Shown here in pieces: positions 1 through 8,370 of a DNA stretch of 64,000 nt. The first letter of the stretch is position 1; each line of letters opens with the position of its first letter. The stretch comes from Chitinophaga flava. Its GTDB lineage: Bacteria; Bacteroidota; Bacteroidia; Chitinophagales; Chitinophagaceae. The stretch lies in NCBI RefSeq assembly GCF_003308995.1, contig NZ_QFFJ01000001.1, positions 496,001 through 560,000 on the forward strand, in the 5' to 3' direction. The notes below the pieces were generated by a model, which worked only from the letters and a program-made list of their open reading frames with translations, was not told the origin of the DNA and made no database searches. Made by a program: the position numbers and the translations under genes.

Positions 1-2
1 CC

Positions 3-326
3 CGTACTCATAAAATGACAGTGCCGGTAACACAGCTCGATCACCTTCAGGACCTTATACTGAAAAGCCCCACCCTGCTGAAGCTGGACGTACAGGGCTT
101 TGAGCAGGAAGTACTGCGCGGCGCAACCGCTACCCTGCAACAAATAGACTATCTGCTGTTTGAAACCTCCTTCATTCCTATGTACAGCGGCGAGCCGCTC
201 TTCGATGAAATGCACCATTTTGTAAAATCGCTTGGCTTTGATTTTATAGCCCCCGTAGGATTTCTTCAGTCAGACAATTTGCAGATTCTGCAAATGGACC
301 TATTATACCAACGAAGAGACAGATAG
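3..326 (+). CDS. FkbM family methyltransferase, C-terminal part (cut by window start)
   Basis: The frame is open to the first base, so this is the 3' end of a longer gene. The visible ~107 residues hold the typical FkbM C-terminal half: the stretch LLKLDVQGFEQEVLRGA (an acidic residue in LDVQG-E followed by VL-GA) and then an ETS-F----GEPLFDE segment. FkbM proteins are SAM-dependent O-methyltransferases that often modify sugars in polysaccharide or antibiotic pathways. It precedes a sugar transferase and a glycosyltransferase on the same strand, so methylation of an exopolysaccharide or O-antigen sugar is the likely job. The N-terminal SAM-binding part is not visible. Confidence 0.8.
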   Translation, partial: RTHKMTVPVTQLDHLQDLILKSPTLLKLDVQGFEQEVLRGATATLQQIDYLLFETSFIPMYSGEPLFDEMHHFVKSLGFDFIAPVGFLQSDNLQILQMDLLYQRRDR

Positions 327-373
327 TAAATAAGCTGAAATACTTTTTTTTAACAGATTATGCATTCGTGATT

Positions 374-1771
374 ATGAAAACCATTGTTAATGTGCCGTTA
401 TTGCTAAGGCAACTCATAGATTGCCTGGTGCTCACCATTGCTTATCTATTGACACACCAGACCGTTTGTGCCCTCCAACAGGTGCTACATTACCCACTGA
501 ACATACCCGTGCTGTGTATCAGCATCATCACCTGGGTAGCTACCGGGGTTCATCTTCACCTGTATGAGGACTTCCGCTCCCGTCCATTCTCCTATGAATT
601 TATGGCGCTCATTAAAACATTGCTGCTGCATGTGTGTATTCTGACGTTTACCTTGTTTTATTTCTTTAAAATGTTCTACTCTCCGAGATTATTCGTCGGT
701 ATATATTCAGGTTATATCTTCATCGGTATGATGTTCTCCAAAATCCTGATCAAAAAACTCTTCCTTCGGATCAGGATGAAAGGATATAACGTGAAAAATA
801 TTCTGATCATAGGTGCCGGAGAAACCGCCATCCACTTCCATAATACCATTGCAGCCAACGACCACTTTGGCTATCAATGTATCGGCTTTGTAGACAATGA
901 ACCCAATCATGCTCTCAATGGCAAATACCTGGGCCCTCTTTCCGCACTGGGGCATATTCTGGAAAATCATGAGATAGATGATGTGGTACTGGCCATCCCT
1001 GAAAGCAGCCGGGAAGAAACCGAAAACATTATCGTCACCAGCGAAAAAGCAGCCAAACGTGTGAAGATCATTGCCAACTGTTATAAACATTGTACTTCCA
1101 CGGTGAGTATGAGCCTGTTCGGCCACTTTCCGGTGATCACCATCCGCTCCTCCCCGCTGGATCACACAGGCAATCAGCAATTCAAGCGGTTGTTTGACAT
1201 CTGCTTCACTGTTTTTATGCTTATCACCTTCTCCTGGCTATTCCTGCTGATCGCCATTCTGATAAAAATCACCTCCCGGGGTCCTGTTATCTATAAGCAG
1301 GAAAGATGGGGGCTGAAAAACAAAAAACTAACCTTATATAAGTTCAGAACGATGGAGATGAACACTGAATACGATAGTAATGGCGTATTCAGACCCACCC
1401 TGCGCAATGATCCGCGGGTAACAGTTGTCGGCAAATTCCTGCGTCGTACAAACCTTGACGAGCTGCCGCAGTTTTTTAATGTACTGAAAGGGGACATGTC
1501 TTTTGTAGGCCCACGGCCCTATGTAACGCCGCATCATCTGGAGCTGAAAAGAACCATACAACACTATATGCTGCGACATCTGGTAAAACCAGGTATCACC
1601 GGTTGGGCGCAGGTCAACGGCTGCAGAGGTGAGGGCGACCGTATAGACCAATGGCAGAAACGCATCTATATGGACAACTGGTACATTGAAAACTACAGCT
1701 TCTGGCTCGATTGTCAGATTGTTTTCCAGACGATCGTTAATATGCTGAAAGGAGATAAAAATGCCTACTGA
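374..1771 (+). CDS. Undecaprenyl-phosphate sugar phosphotransferase (WcaJ/EpsL-like initiating transferase)
   Basis: About 465 residues. The N-terminal third has several hydrophobic segments (roughly residues 10-115), followed by a Rossmann-like CoA-binding-type domain (NILIIGAGETA) and a bacterial sugar transferase domain from about residue 270. The transferase signature is visible: YKQERWGLKNKKLTLYKFRT, NLDELPQFFNVLKGDMS and VGPRPY. The family transfers a hexose-1-phosphate onto undecaprenyl phosphate at the inner membrane, the first step of exopolysaccharide repeat-unit assembly. Start taken at the ATG at 374; a GTG lies two codons upstream. The last codons overlap the next gene by 11 bases, indicating an operon. 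Confidence 0.92.
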   Translation: MKTIVNVPLLLRQLIDCLVLTIAYLLTHQTVCALQQVLHYPLNIPVLCISIITWVATGVHLHLYEDFRSRPFSYEFMALIKTLLLHVCILTFTLFYFFKMFYSPRLFVGIYSGYIFIGMMFSKILIKKLFLRIRMKGYNVKNILIIGAGETAIHFHNTIAANDHFGYQCIGFVDNEPNHALNGKYLGPLSALGHILENHEIDDVVLAIPESSREETENIIVTSEKAAKRVKIIANCYKHCTSTVSMSLFGHFPVITIRSSPLDHTGNQQFKRLFDICFTVFMLITFSWLFLLIAILIKITSRGPVIYKQERWGLKNKKLTLYKFRTMEMNTEYDSNGVFRPTLRNDPRVTVVGKFLRRTNLDELPQFFNVLKGDMSFVGPRPYVTPHHLELKRTIQHYMLRHLVKPGITGWAQVNGCRGEGDRIDQWQKRIYMDNWYIENYSFWLDCQIVFQTIVNMLKGDKNAY

Positions 1772-3032
1772 CATGAAAACACCTGCCAAACGTATACTCA
1801 TGATCACCTCCAACTACGCACCGGAACCCAATGGCATCGGTAAGTATAACGGAGAGCTGATCCACTGGCTCGCAGCCAGGGGATATGACTGTACGGTACT
1901 GACCACTTATCCTTATTACCCCGAATGGAAGATCAGTCAGGTATACCGCCGTAATCAATATTTTTTTTCAAAAGAAAATGTAACAGCAGGACATAAACCA
2001 ATCAAGGTATACCGTTGTCCACATTATGTGCCGACACAGCCATCAGGGAAGAAGCGGGTATTGCAGGACTTTTCCTTCAGCCTTGCAGCCTCCGGAAAAA
2101 TGCTGCAGCTGTTGCTGCAACGGCGGTTTGATTTTGTGATCACGATTGCCCCTTCTTTTCATCTGGGTCTGCTGGCCGCCAGTTATAAAAAGCTACGTCC
2201 TACCCGCTTCATTTATCATATCCAGGACATGCAGATAGAAGCAGCCCGTAACCTGGGAATGCTACGTTCTCCCTGGCTGCTGCAGCAGCTGTTCCGGCTG
2301 GAAAACTTTATCCTCCGGCAGGCTGATATTATCTCCAGTATTTCGCCTCAGATGGTCAGTAATATTGCCGCCAAAGTATCCAGAGATGTTCTGCTGTTTC
2401 CCAACTGGGTAGACGTCAACCGCTTTTTTCCATTGAAAGACCGTTCAGCCCTCAAGGAACAATTTGGCTTTCCGCCTAATAGCAAAGTGATATTGTATTC
2501 GGGGGCACTTGGAGAAAAACAGGGGCTGGAAACAGTGCTGGAAGCAGCCAGGCAGCTGCAATACCAACCATTTCTCCGCTTTGTGATTTGCGGTGACGGA
2601 CCTTATCGTCAGCAGCTGGAAGCTATTGCTGCCTCCTGGCAATTACAGAATCTCAGTTTTATGCCGCTACAACCCGCTTCCAGTTTCAATCACTTTCTGA
2701 ACATGGCCGACCTCCATCTGGTTATCCAGAAAGGACAGGCCAGTGACCTGGTGATGCCATCCAAACTCACCACCATCCTGGCAGTAGGCGGCGTACCGAT
2801 TGTTACAGCCAATGAAGGTTCGGGGTTGTTTGAACTGATCAACCATCACCAAATAGGTGTTGCCGTGAAAGCAGATGATGCAGCCGCATTAAGTCATACT
2901 ATCATGAAAACATTAAAGGAACAGACATCTCATATTTCAGAGAATGCCCGTAAATATGCATTGGAGCAACTGGCCATTGATCATATCATGGAACGTTTCG
3001 AACGGGAGATGCTACAGGCTCCGTTGCCCTGA
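1761..3032 (+). CDS. WcaI-like family 1/4 glycosyltransferase
   Basis: 423 residues, GT-B fold. The N-terminus (ILMITSNYAPEPNGIGKYNG, then TTYPYYPEWK) matches the colanic-acid WcaI-type subgroup. The C-terminal donor-binding half shows VILYSGALGEKQGLE, a FVICGDGPYR segment, and MPSKLTTILAVGGVPIVT with an acidic residue shortly after (NEGSGLF). It probably adds the second sugar to the lipid-linked precursor made by the upstream transferase. The start at 1761 is supported by a clear AAAGGAG at 1748-1754 seven bases upstream, inside the upstream gene. The 3' end overlaps the convergent FkbM gene by 47 bases. Confidence 0.9.
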   Translation: MPTDMKTPAKRILMITSNYAPEPNGIGKYNGELIHWLAARGYDCTVLTTYPYYPEWKISQVYRRNQYFFSKENVTAGHKPIKVYRCPHYVPTQPSGKKRVLQDFSFSLAASGKMLQLLLQRRFDFVITIAPSFHLGLLAASYKKLRPTRFIYHIQDMQIEAARNLGMLRSPWLLQQLFRLENFILRQADIISSISPQMVSNIAAKVSRDVLLFPNWVDVNRFFPLKDRSALKEQFGFPPNSKVILYSGALGEKQGLETVLEAARQLQYQPFLRFVICGDGPYRQQLEAIAASWQLQNLSFMPLQPASSFNHFLNMADLHLVIQKGQASDLVMPSKLTTILAVGGVPIVTANEGSGLFELINHHQIGVAVKADDAAALSHTIMKTLKEQTSHISENARKYALEQLAIDHIMERFEREMLQAPLP

Positions 3033-3822
3033 TGGCAACAATATTCTGGAAGGAAAAAATTTCATAGTGTGCAGGATTGTATTTACCCAATGCCCGAAGT
3101 CCATCGGGTAACAACCGGTAAAAATCATATCCTGGTAGCAGGTCAACGATATCTTTGAAAAAAGTATGGGAAATCACATTCATCTCATTGAATTCAATCT
3201 GTATCACTTTCACCATACCACTGGCGATGCAGCCACTAGCACCTTTTAGTACAGGCAACTCATGTCCTTCTGTATCAATTTTCAGCAAAGCAATTTCATC
3301 AATCTGCCTGGACGCCACATATTCGTCCAGTGTGGTTTGCGTAATAGCGACAGCCTCGGCCAGGCCATCATGCAGGGTTTCAATAACTTCCTTGTACATG
3401 CTGGCATGTTCTGAACCTCCGTTGCCGGAATAGTCGTACATCACGGTATCGACTTCCTGGTCCCCGGCAGCCATCCATACCGGCGTAAAATCGTGTTTTG
3501 TGGCCATTACTTCCAACTTCCTGAAAGAGGCCGGATGCGGCTCAAAAGCAAAGATCGGTAACTGCACCTCATATCTCCGCAACATTTCGGAATAGTTCCC
3601 CACGTTAGCACCAATATCGAAAATCACACCTGATGACAACAAGCCTTTCCTCTTCAAATGACGGATAAAAGCCCTTTCTCCAGACACCCGTTCATTTTCA
3701 TAGTTCCCTATTCCCAATCCTAACATACTCATTTTATAAACGATGTAATGAAGGGAATAAAAAGATTTTCTAACAAACAAAAAAACGAACAACTGCTTAC
3801 AAACACGACTTAATAAGTGCAT
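2986..3822 (-). CDS. FkbM family SAM-dependent methyltransferase
   Basis: 278 residues. The SAM-binding motif is GVIFDIGANVGNYSE near residue 60, followed by FAFEPHP, and the downstream LLKIDTEGHELPVLKGA segment is diagnostic of the family. Its 3' end runs 47 bases into the convergent glycosyltransferase gene. A start at M31 (MSMLGLGIGNYENER) is possible; the first 30 residues are rich in basic and hydrophobic residues and may be spurious. Second FkbM gene at this polysaccharide locus, so a sugar O-methylation role is likely. No catalytic mechanism can be assigned from sequence alone. Confidence 0.88.
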   Translation of the reverse strand: MHLLSRVCKQLFVFLFVRKSFYSLHYIVYKMSMLGLGIGNYENERVSGERAFIRHLKRKGLLSSGVIFDIGANVGNYSEMLRRYEVQLPIFAFEPHPASFRKLEVMATKHDFTPVWMAAGDQEVDTVMYDYSGNGGSEHASMYKEVIETLHDGLAEAVAITQTTLDEYVASRQIDEIALLKIDTEGHELPVLKGASGCIASGMVKVIQIEFNEMNVISHTFFKDIVDLLPGYDFYRLLPDGLRALGKYNPAHYEIFSFQNIVAIRATEPVASPVRNVP

Positions 3823-4016
3823 ATTTTTCTGATATTAAAGGTTAAACATTCCAATCATTAACGCATCACTGAAGATACGCCCTAAGTAAGGACAAACAGC
3901 TATTCATTTTGTTCATTTACCCGTCCTTTTTAAAAGAAAACAAAACACAAAACAGGAAGGAATGCTTCCAATACCATCATATCTACACGAAAAAAACATG
4001 TTTTAAAAACCTTTAA

Positions 4017-4208
4017 TCAATATCATATTCAACATGTGAACCGGGAATCATATACCAGACAATGGTAAGGAACATTCAGGATGGAAAACTGCTGACTACT
4101 GCAGGAATTACATCAGGTATAGATGGTGCACCGTATGTGGTGGTGATTAGTGGTCCTGAAACTGCCAAAGGCATAGCCCAACTGCTGGTTTACAACCGGG
4201 TGCAGTAG
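4017..4208 (+). pseudogene. DJ-1/PfpI family C-terminal remnant
   Basis: A frame open from 4017 to a stop at 4206-4208 encodes the typical end of a DJ-1/PfpI (GATase1-like) protein: NIQDGKLLTTAGITSGIDGA, then GPETAKGIAQLL. In intact family members this block follows the nucleophile Cys and His regions, which are absent here; the sequence upstream is AT-rich and non-coding. I read it as the 3' remnant of a deleted or decayed gene. An ATG at 4062 could in principle give a 48-residue peptide, but it would lack the active site. A strong hairpin follows directly, as expected for a former gene end. Confidence 0.6.
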
Positions 4209-4215
4209 CAGGAGA

Positions 4216-4250
4216 ACCCCAGGCCTTATACAGGTTATAAGACCTGGGGT
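4216..4250. terminator. Bidirectional-looking hairpin between PfpI remnant and isochorismatase gene
   Basis: Inverted repeat with 15-base arms (ACCCCAGGCCTTATA and its near-complement, one mismatch) and a 5-base loop. It sits between the end of the PfpI remnant on the plus strand and the end of the hydrolase gene on the minus strand, so it could stop transcription from both sides. No long T-run follows on either side. Confidence 0.6.
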
Positions 4251-4256
4251 ATCGCT

Positions 4257-4892
4257 TTACTGCTTCAGGTATTGCTGTGTATTAACAATATCCGCATAAT
4301 AAAAACCCAGTGAACCAATCAGTGCCCGTTGTACATCCACTGCAGGTACCTTTTCAGCGTCTACTTCCAGCTCTCTGGTGGCACAGGCATCAGCAACCAC
4401 CGTACAATGAAAGCCCAGATCTTTGGCAGCCCTGGTAGTGGCATCCACACATACATGCGTCATCATGCCGGTAATAATGAGATTGGATACACCGATTTGT
4501 TTCAGATAGTCCAGCAGTGCTGTTTCCCGAAAACTGTTCGGATAATGTTTGGTGATAATTTTTTCACCAGGAAGCGGAAGTACTGACGGATGTATTTCGG
4601 CACCGGTAGTATTGGCAACCAGGAATCCATCTGCAGCAGCATGTTGAATATAAACTACCGGAATCCCTTCTTTGCGGCATTTTTCCAATATCCGTTTGAT
4701 ATTGTCAGCTGCGGCATCGGGGCGGTACAACTCCATTTTTCCGCCTTTGAAATAATCATTCTGAACATCAATAATGATGAGTGCTTTTTTTTCCATATTC
4801 TTTTTTTTGTGAGAAGCATTCGCCGATATGCTGCCGCTGAGTAGTAGTGATAATAATGCCAGCATGGGCCACCAGCCATGACGTTTGTTCAT
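4257..4892 (-). CDS. Exported isochorismatase-family cysteine hydrolase
   Basis: 211 residues. Residues 1-27 look like a signal peptide (MNKRHGWWP then a hydrophobic run ending SISANA). The mature part is a complete isochorismatase-like hydrolase with the expected triad: Asp42 in IIIDVQNDYF, Lys115 in ITKHYPNSF and Cys148 in MMTHVCVDAT. Family members hydrolyse amides or ethers such as nicotinamide and isochorismate; the substrate here is unknown. A start at M33 would give a cytosolic protein of usual family length, so the export prediction depends on the start. An FNR-like palindrome lies 80 bases upstream and a Crp/Fnr gene precedes it on the same strand. Confidence 0.85.
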   Translation of the reverse strand: MNKRHGWWPMLALLSLLLSGSISANASHKKKNMEKKALIIIDVQNDYFKGGKMELYRPDAAADNIKRILEKCRKEGIPVVYIQHAAADGFLVANTTGAEIHPSVLPLPGEKIITKHYPNSFRETALLDYLKQIGVSNLIITGMMTHVCVDATTRAAKDLGFHCTVVADACATRELEVDAEKVPAVDVQRALIGSLGFYYADIVNTQQYLKQ

Positions 4893-4971
4893 AGTTTAAT
4901 GTTTGAATAATAAAAACAGCGTGGTATAGCGCGCTACCGCACAACAAAGGTGTGAACAATAAAATGGCTGT

Positions 4972-4991
4972 CACTTGACCTAGATCAAGTG
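4972..4991. promoter_or_regulatory. FNR/Crp-like palindrome upstream of the isochorismatase gene
   Basis: CACTTGA-N6-TCAAGTG, perfect 7-base arms. The core TTGA-N6-TCAA is the classic spacing of Crp/Fnr-family operators. It lies between the end of the Crp/Fnr gene and the start of the hydrolase gene, both on the minus strand. I infer control of the hydrolase by the neighbouring regulator. Confidence 0.6.
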
Positions 4992-5016
4992 GGTTGTTAA
5001 ACTTTTGGAGATAATA

Positions 5017-5601
5017 TTATTTACGCCGGGATTTGAGCATACGACTGAAGAAGGCGGGTGTTACACCAATGAAAGAAGCAATTTGTTGCTGGGAAAACGA
5101 ATCGGCAATCCGGGAATAACGCTGGAGGAATTTTTCATACCGCTGCACCGCAGGAAGACTTAAAATATCGGTAATACGCTGCTGACTAACTGCAAATGCA
5201 CGCTCAGTAAGGATTCTGAAATAGTGTTCAAAACGGGGTATTTCTTTAAACAGTTCTTCCCGTTTATTTTTAGAGAGTAACAGGACTTGTGTTGGCTCCA
5301 CTGCTTCTATAAACAATTCGGAAGGTGTATCAAACACGAGGCTCTTATAGTCTGCCACCCACCAGTCAGTAATCGCGATGGTTAAAATATGTTCATTGCC
5401 TTTTGTATCGAGCAGGTAACTCTTGACACATCCACTGGTGATGAAAACCAGCTGACCGCAGGTACTGCCTTCCCGGTGCAGGTATTCCTTTTTATGGTAC
5501 AGGCGCTCCTGTAGCAGCGAACAAAAAAAGACTTTTTCCGCTTCCGAAAGAGCGATATATTTTTCAACGTTCTGTAAAATCAGTTCAAATCCGTTCATCA
5601 T
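5017..5601 (-). CDS. Crp/Fnr family transcriptional regulator
   Basis: 194 residues: an N-terminal cyclic-nucleotide-binding-type beta-roll (about 20-120, with EGSTCGQLVFITSGCVKSY) and a C-terminal winged helix (SFSQQQIASFIGVTPAFFSRMLKSRRK) that ends almost at the recognition helix, as is common in the short Bacteroidota members of this family. The conserved cNMP-contact Arg/Glu pair is not evident, so the ligand is unknown. Start may be either of two adjacent ATGs. It probably controls the downstream hydrolase through the palindrome at 4972-4991. Confidence 0.88.
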   Translation of the reverse strand: MMNGFELILQNVEKYIALSEAEKVFFCSLLQERLYHKKEYLHREGSTCGQLVFITSGCVKSYLLDTKGNEHILTIAITDWWVADYKSLVFDTPSELFIEAVEPTQVLLLSKNKREELFKEIPRFEHYFRILTERAFAVSQQRITDILSLPAVQRYEKFLQRYSRIADSFSQQQIASFIGVTPAFFSRMLKSRRK

Positions 5602-5694
5602 ACTTCAGCATTGTCGTCAGCCAATAATGGAGGCAAAAATACATTTGTATACCCATAAAATGCCCATCCCTGTTCAGAAAGCCGGGCCGCCGCC

Positions 5695-5730
5695 TATTCA
5701 ATAACATTATTGAATACTTTCGTATCTTTG
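5695..5730 (+). promoter_or_regulatory. Promoter and ArsR-type operator of the ArsR-rhodanese gene
   Basis: Bases 5695-5716 form TATTCAATAA-CA-TTATTGAATA, a perfect palindrome with 10-base arms. Six bases further on is TATCTTTG (5723-5730), an exact match to the Bacteroidota -7 element TAnnTTTG, about 22 bases before the ATG at 5753. The palindrome therefore covers the -33 region, as expected for a repressor. The same core palindrome recurs upstream of the neighbouring transporter gene. Confidence 0.75.
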
Positions 5731-5752
5731 TTTGATAATCATTTTCCTGATG

Positions 5753-6427
5753 ATGAATAAACAAGACTTTAAACATAAGGTATACAGCGAACTGGCGAAA
5801 GTGACAAAAGCCTTAGGCAATCCTCATCGTATGGAAATCATAGATCTGTTGGCCCAGGGGCCTTTTACGGTTGAGCAGATCGCTAATTATACCGGTTTAT
5901 CCATAGCCAATACTTCGCAGCATCTGCAAACGTTAAAGCATGCCAAACTGGTAACCGTTGCCAGGGATGGCAATTTTATCCGGTATTCCCTTGCAGGCAG
6001 CAATGTTTATGATGCCTGGGTACATTTAAGGGAACTGGGGATGTCTTATAATGCAGAAGTAGAAAAAATCGTAAAGGATTTCAGAGCCGGATATGATGAT
6101 CTGGAAGCTGTGGAAGCTGATGAGCTGTTGAGCCTTATCGAAAAAAACAAAGTCATCTTACTGGATGTAAGACCAGAAGAAGAATACAACCGCGGGCATA
6201 TTCATAAAGCGCTGTCTATGCCGGTGGATCGACTCGGTGAGCATCTAAAAAAATTACCCAAGGGAAAAACAATTGTAGCTTATTGCAGGGGACCATTTTG
6301 TGTTTATGCGGATGAAGCAGTCAAACTGCTGCAGCAGCAAGGCTACAAGGCGCAAAGGATGCTGGAAGGTTTTCCCGACTGGCAGGCCAAAGGTTATCCT
6401 ACCGTTAGCCGGGAAAAGTCCAGTTAA
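5753..6427 (+). CDS. ArsR-family repressor fused to a rhodanese domain
   Basis: 224 residues from the ATG at 5753 (an adjacent ATG at 5750 is possible). Residues ~10-95 are an ArsR winged helix (KALGNPHRMEIIDLL, then ANTSQHLQTLKHAKLV as recognition helix). Residues ~120-220 are a rhodanese domain with active-site loop YCRGPFCVYADEAV, giving Cys178 and Cys183. No Cys is present in the HTH part, so sensing would have to go through the rhodanese loop. This fusion class is widespread and is thought to respond to sulfur or redox species; that is family knowledge, not shown here. The gene is autoregulated by inference from the promoter palindrome and is convergent with the transporter it probably controls (4-base gap). 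Confidence 0.92.
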   Translation: MNKQDFKHKVYSELAKVTKALGNPHRMEIIDLLAQGPFTVEQIANYTGLSIANTSQHLQTLKHAKLVTVARDGNFIRYSLAGSNVYDAWVHLRELGMSYNAEVEKIVKDFRAGYDDLEAVEADELLSLIEKNKVILLDVRPEEEYNRGHIHKALSMPVDRLGEHLKKLPKGKTIVAYCRGPFCVYADEAVKLLQQQGYKAQRMLEGFPDWQAKGYPTVSREKSS

Positions 6428-6431
6428 CAGA

Positions 6432-7712
6432 CTATGACAAGATTGTTTGAGCTGTTGTTGTGTTATGTTCTACGTTCTCTGACTTAGCGTGGATGGTTTC
6501 TTTCATCCGCAGTAAAACAACCAGGCCGGACAATAGTGTCAGGAGCCCGGCAATATGTACGGCCCATATCAGTCCGAATAAACCGGCCACAACGCCTGCC
6601 ATCAATGCACCCACCGCATAACCGATATCTCTCCAGAACCGGTATACTCCCAGGGAGGAAGCCCTCCAGGCGGGATGTGCCGTATCACCGACAGCTGCCA
6701 ATAAGGCCGGATACACCATGGCCGTTCCCAATCCCAGTAATACAGATCCTACCAGGCCGGCTGTTAACGGTTCAAAAAACTTAAACCCAATTACCACATG
6801 ACCCAGTACCTGGACAAACATTCCCCAAACGATCAGTGGTTTTCGTCCCAAGCGGTCTGCCAGCGGGCCCGTCACCACCTGGCCCACTCCCCATACCACC
6901 GGGTATATGGCTTTTATCCATCCCACACCTTCCAGGCCTACTCCTGCTGAAATGAACAATAACGGGAACACTCCCCAGGACATGCCATCATTCAGATTAT
7001 TGACCAACCCTGCCTGAGAAACCGCAAAAAGGTTTTTATTCTTCAATGAAGTTTCTTTGAAAACCCAGGCTAATCCCGGTTTGGGGACCGTGGTTGTATT
7101 AATTTGTTTTGATTCCAGCTGTGCATATTTGCGGGTATCTCTGATGACCAGCACAGAAAGCAACAAGCCAATTATCGTATAGGCGATACCGATATAAAAA
7201 GGTTGCGGTCTTAGTCCATACGATGATGCGAGGTATCCTGTCAGTAAGGCTGTTAAGCCCACCGCTCCGTATCCTGCGGCCTCGTTCAGGCCCATGGCTA
7301 AACCACGTTTCTTCGGTCCTACCAGGTCTATCTTCATGTTCACCGTCATGGACCAGGCCAGGCCCTGACTGATACCCAGAAGAACATTGGCCAGCAGTAT
7401 CCAGTTCCAGCCAGGTCCCCAGGCCAACAGGAAAGGAACCGGCAAGCCGAAGAGCCATCCTGATATCAGTACTTTTTTTCGGGTGTATTTATCGGCTAAT
7501 ACACCCGAAATCAGATTGGTAAAGGCTTTCACAACACCGAATGCGATGATAAAAGAGAAGACAACAACGTCGGAACCTATTTTAAATTCTTCCGTACCCA
7601 CTAATGGTACCACTGTCCTTTCAAGGCCCACCATGCCCCCCACCAGCATATTCACCAGCACCAGCAGCGAAAATTGCTGCCAGTTTTCCTTTAAGCCTAG
7701 TTTAATTTCCAA
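6432..7712 (-). CDS. MFS transporter controlled with the ArsR-rhodanese regulator
   Basis: 426 residues with about 12 hydrophobic segments and an MFS loop signature (GVLADKYTRKKVLISG after TM2 and GPLADRLGRKPLIVWG in the second half). It resembles drug or anion efflux-type MFS proteins often found next to ArsR-rhodanese genes; the substrate cannot be read from sequence. Its promoter on the minus strand carries TATCTTTG and a 13-base-arm version of the palindrome found before the regulator, so the two genes form one regulon despite facing each other. Confidence 0.88.
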   Translation of the reverse strand: MEIKLGLKENWQQFSLLVLVNMLVGGMVGLERTVVPLVGTEEFKIGSDVVVFSFIIAFGVVKAFTNLISGVLADKYTRKKVLISGWLFGLPVPFLLAWGPGWNWILLANVLLGISQGLAWSMTVNMKIDLVGPKKRGLAMGLNEAAGYGAVGLTALLTGYLASSYGLRPQPFYIGIAYTIIGLLLSVLVIRDTRKYAQLESKQINTTTVPKPGLAWVFKETSLKNKNLFAVSQAGLVNNLNDGMSWGVFPLLFISAGVGLEGVGWIKAIYPVVWGVGQVVTGPLADRLGRKPLIVWGMFVQVLGHVVIGFKFFEPLTAGLVGSVLLGLGTAMVYPALLAAVGDTAHPAWRASSLGVYRFWRDIGYAVGALMAGVVAGLFGLIWAVHIAGLLTLLSGLVVLLRMKETIHAKSENVEHNTTTAQTILS

Positions 7713-7793
7713 TGTTTTTGTTTTTTAATAGTTTGATTAAAATGACTTTTACAAAACGGTATTATGTTCCGCCTCGTTGCATTTACTTCAAGA

Positions 7794-7840
7794 CAAAGAT
7801 AAGGAAACATTCATCTATTCAATAATTTTATTGAATAGAT
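7794..7840 (-). promoter_or_regulatory. Promoter and ArsR-type operator of the MFS gene
   Basis: Bases 7813-7840 form ATCTATTCAATAA-TT-TTATTGAATAGAT, a perfect 28-base palindrome containing the same TATTCAATAA/TTATTGAATA core as 5695-5716. On the minus strand TATCTTTG (complement of 7794-7801) follows as the -7 element, identical to that of the regulator gene. The rest of the 331-base gap (7841-8043) is AT-rich; I see only a possible 8-codon reading frame at 8011 and no further gene in it. Confidence 0.75.
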
Positions 7841-8043
7841 ATACCACATAAAATAGTTAATACATATAATTTTAATTAACAATTATTTACATGAATAATA
7901 AATAATATATTTATACTATTCGGATGGATATAGATAAAAAACAGCGGCTTTATATATCCTAAGTTTTTCCTACTTTGTAAGCACTTTTATTTGTTCACCA
8001 GTTGACAATTATGAAAAAAGAATTCGACGGCTTGTAGCACCAA

Positions 8044-8364
8044 ATGTGTTTACAAGTGAAAAAATTTAAAGTCTTAGAGACTACTGACCATCGCAGGACT
8101 TATAACATTGCCAGAAAGGAAATTTACGCCTGGTGTTCCCGTTGCCAGTGGCATTCCAATTTCTATGGAGGCTGCTGCGAAATGCCTTTCCCCTGTCTTC
8201 GTTATGTAGATGACGGATCAGGAAAGCCAGAGAAAGAAAGGTTCAGAAACTATCCCAGCTGGAAAGTTGTTTCCAAAAACAAAAAGCAGTGGATGAAGAA
8301 AAAATTTCTTGTCGATCGTAAAGTTTGGCCTAATGGGAAAATATGGATCCGATATGGATGGTAA
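8044..8364 (+). CDS. Small cysteine-rich hypothetical protein
   Basis: 106 residues, not recognised. It is basic, with a Cys cluster in the middle: Cys31, Cys34, Cys44, Cys45 and Cys51 (WCSRCQ, GGCCEMP, PCLRY), plus several Trp and Lys residues in the C-terminal half. A CxxC pair followed by CC could bind a metal, but no known zinc-ribbon pattern is complete. No signal peptide or membrane segment. It stands alone and is followed seven bases later by a strong terminator, which supports it being a real transcription unit. Confidence 0.6.
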   Translation: MCLQVKKFKVLETTDHRRTYNIARKEIYAWCSRCQWHSNFYGGCCEMPFPCLRYVDDGSGKPEKERFRNYPSWKVVSKNKKQWMKKKFLVDRKVWPNGKIWIRYGW

Positions 8365-8370
8365 AATTTT

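Noticed and set aside
707..1180. Long minus-strand frame inside the sugar transferase gene
   Set aside because: Antisense of a clear family member with complete motifs; no sign of coding in its own right. Many similar antisense frames occur throughout the window.
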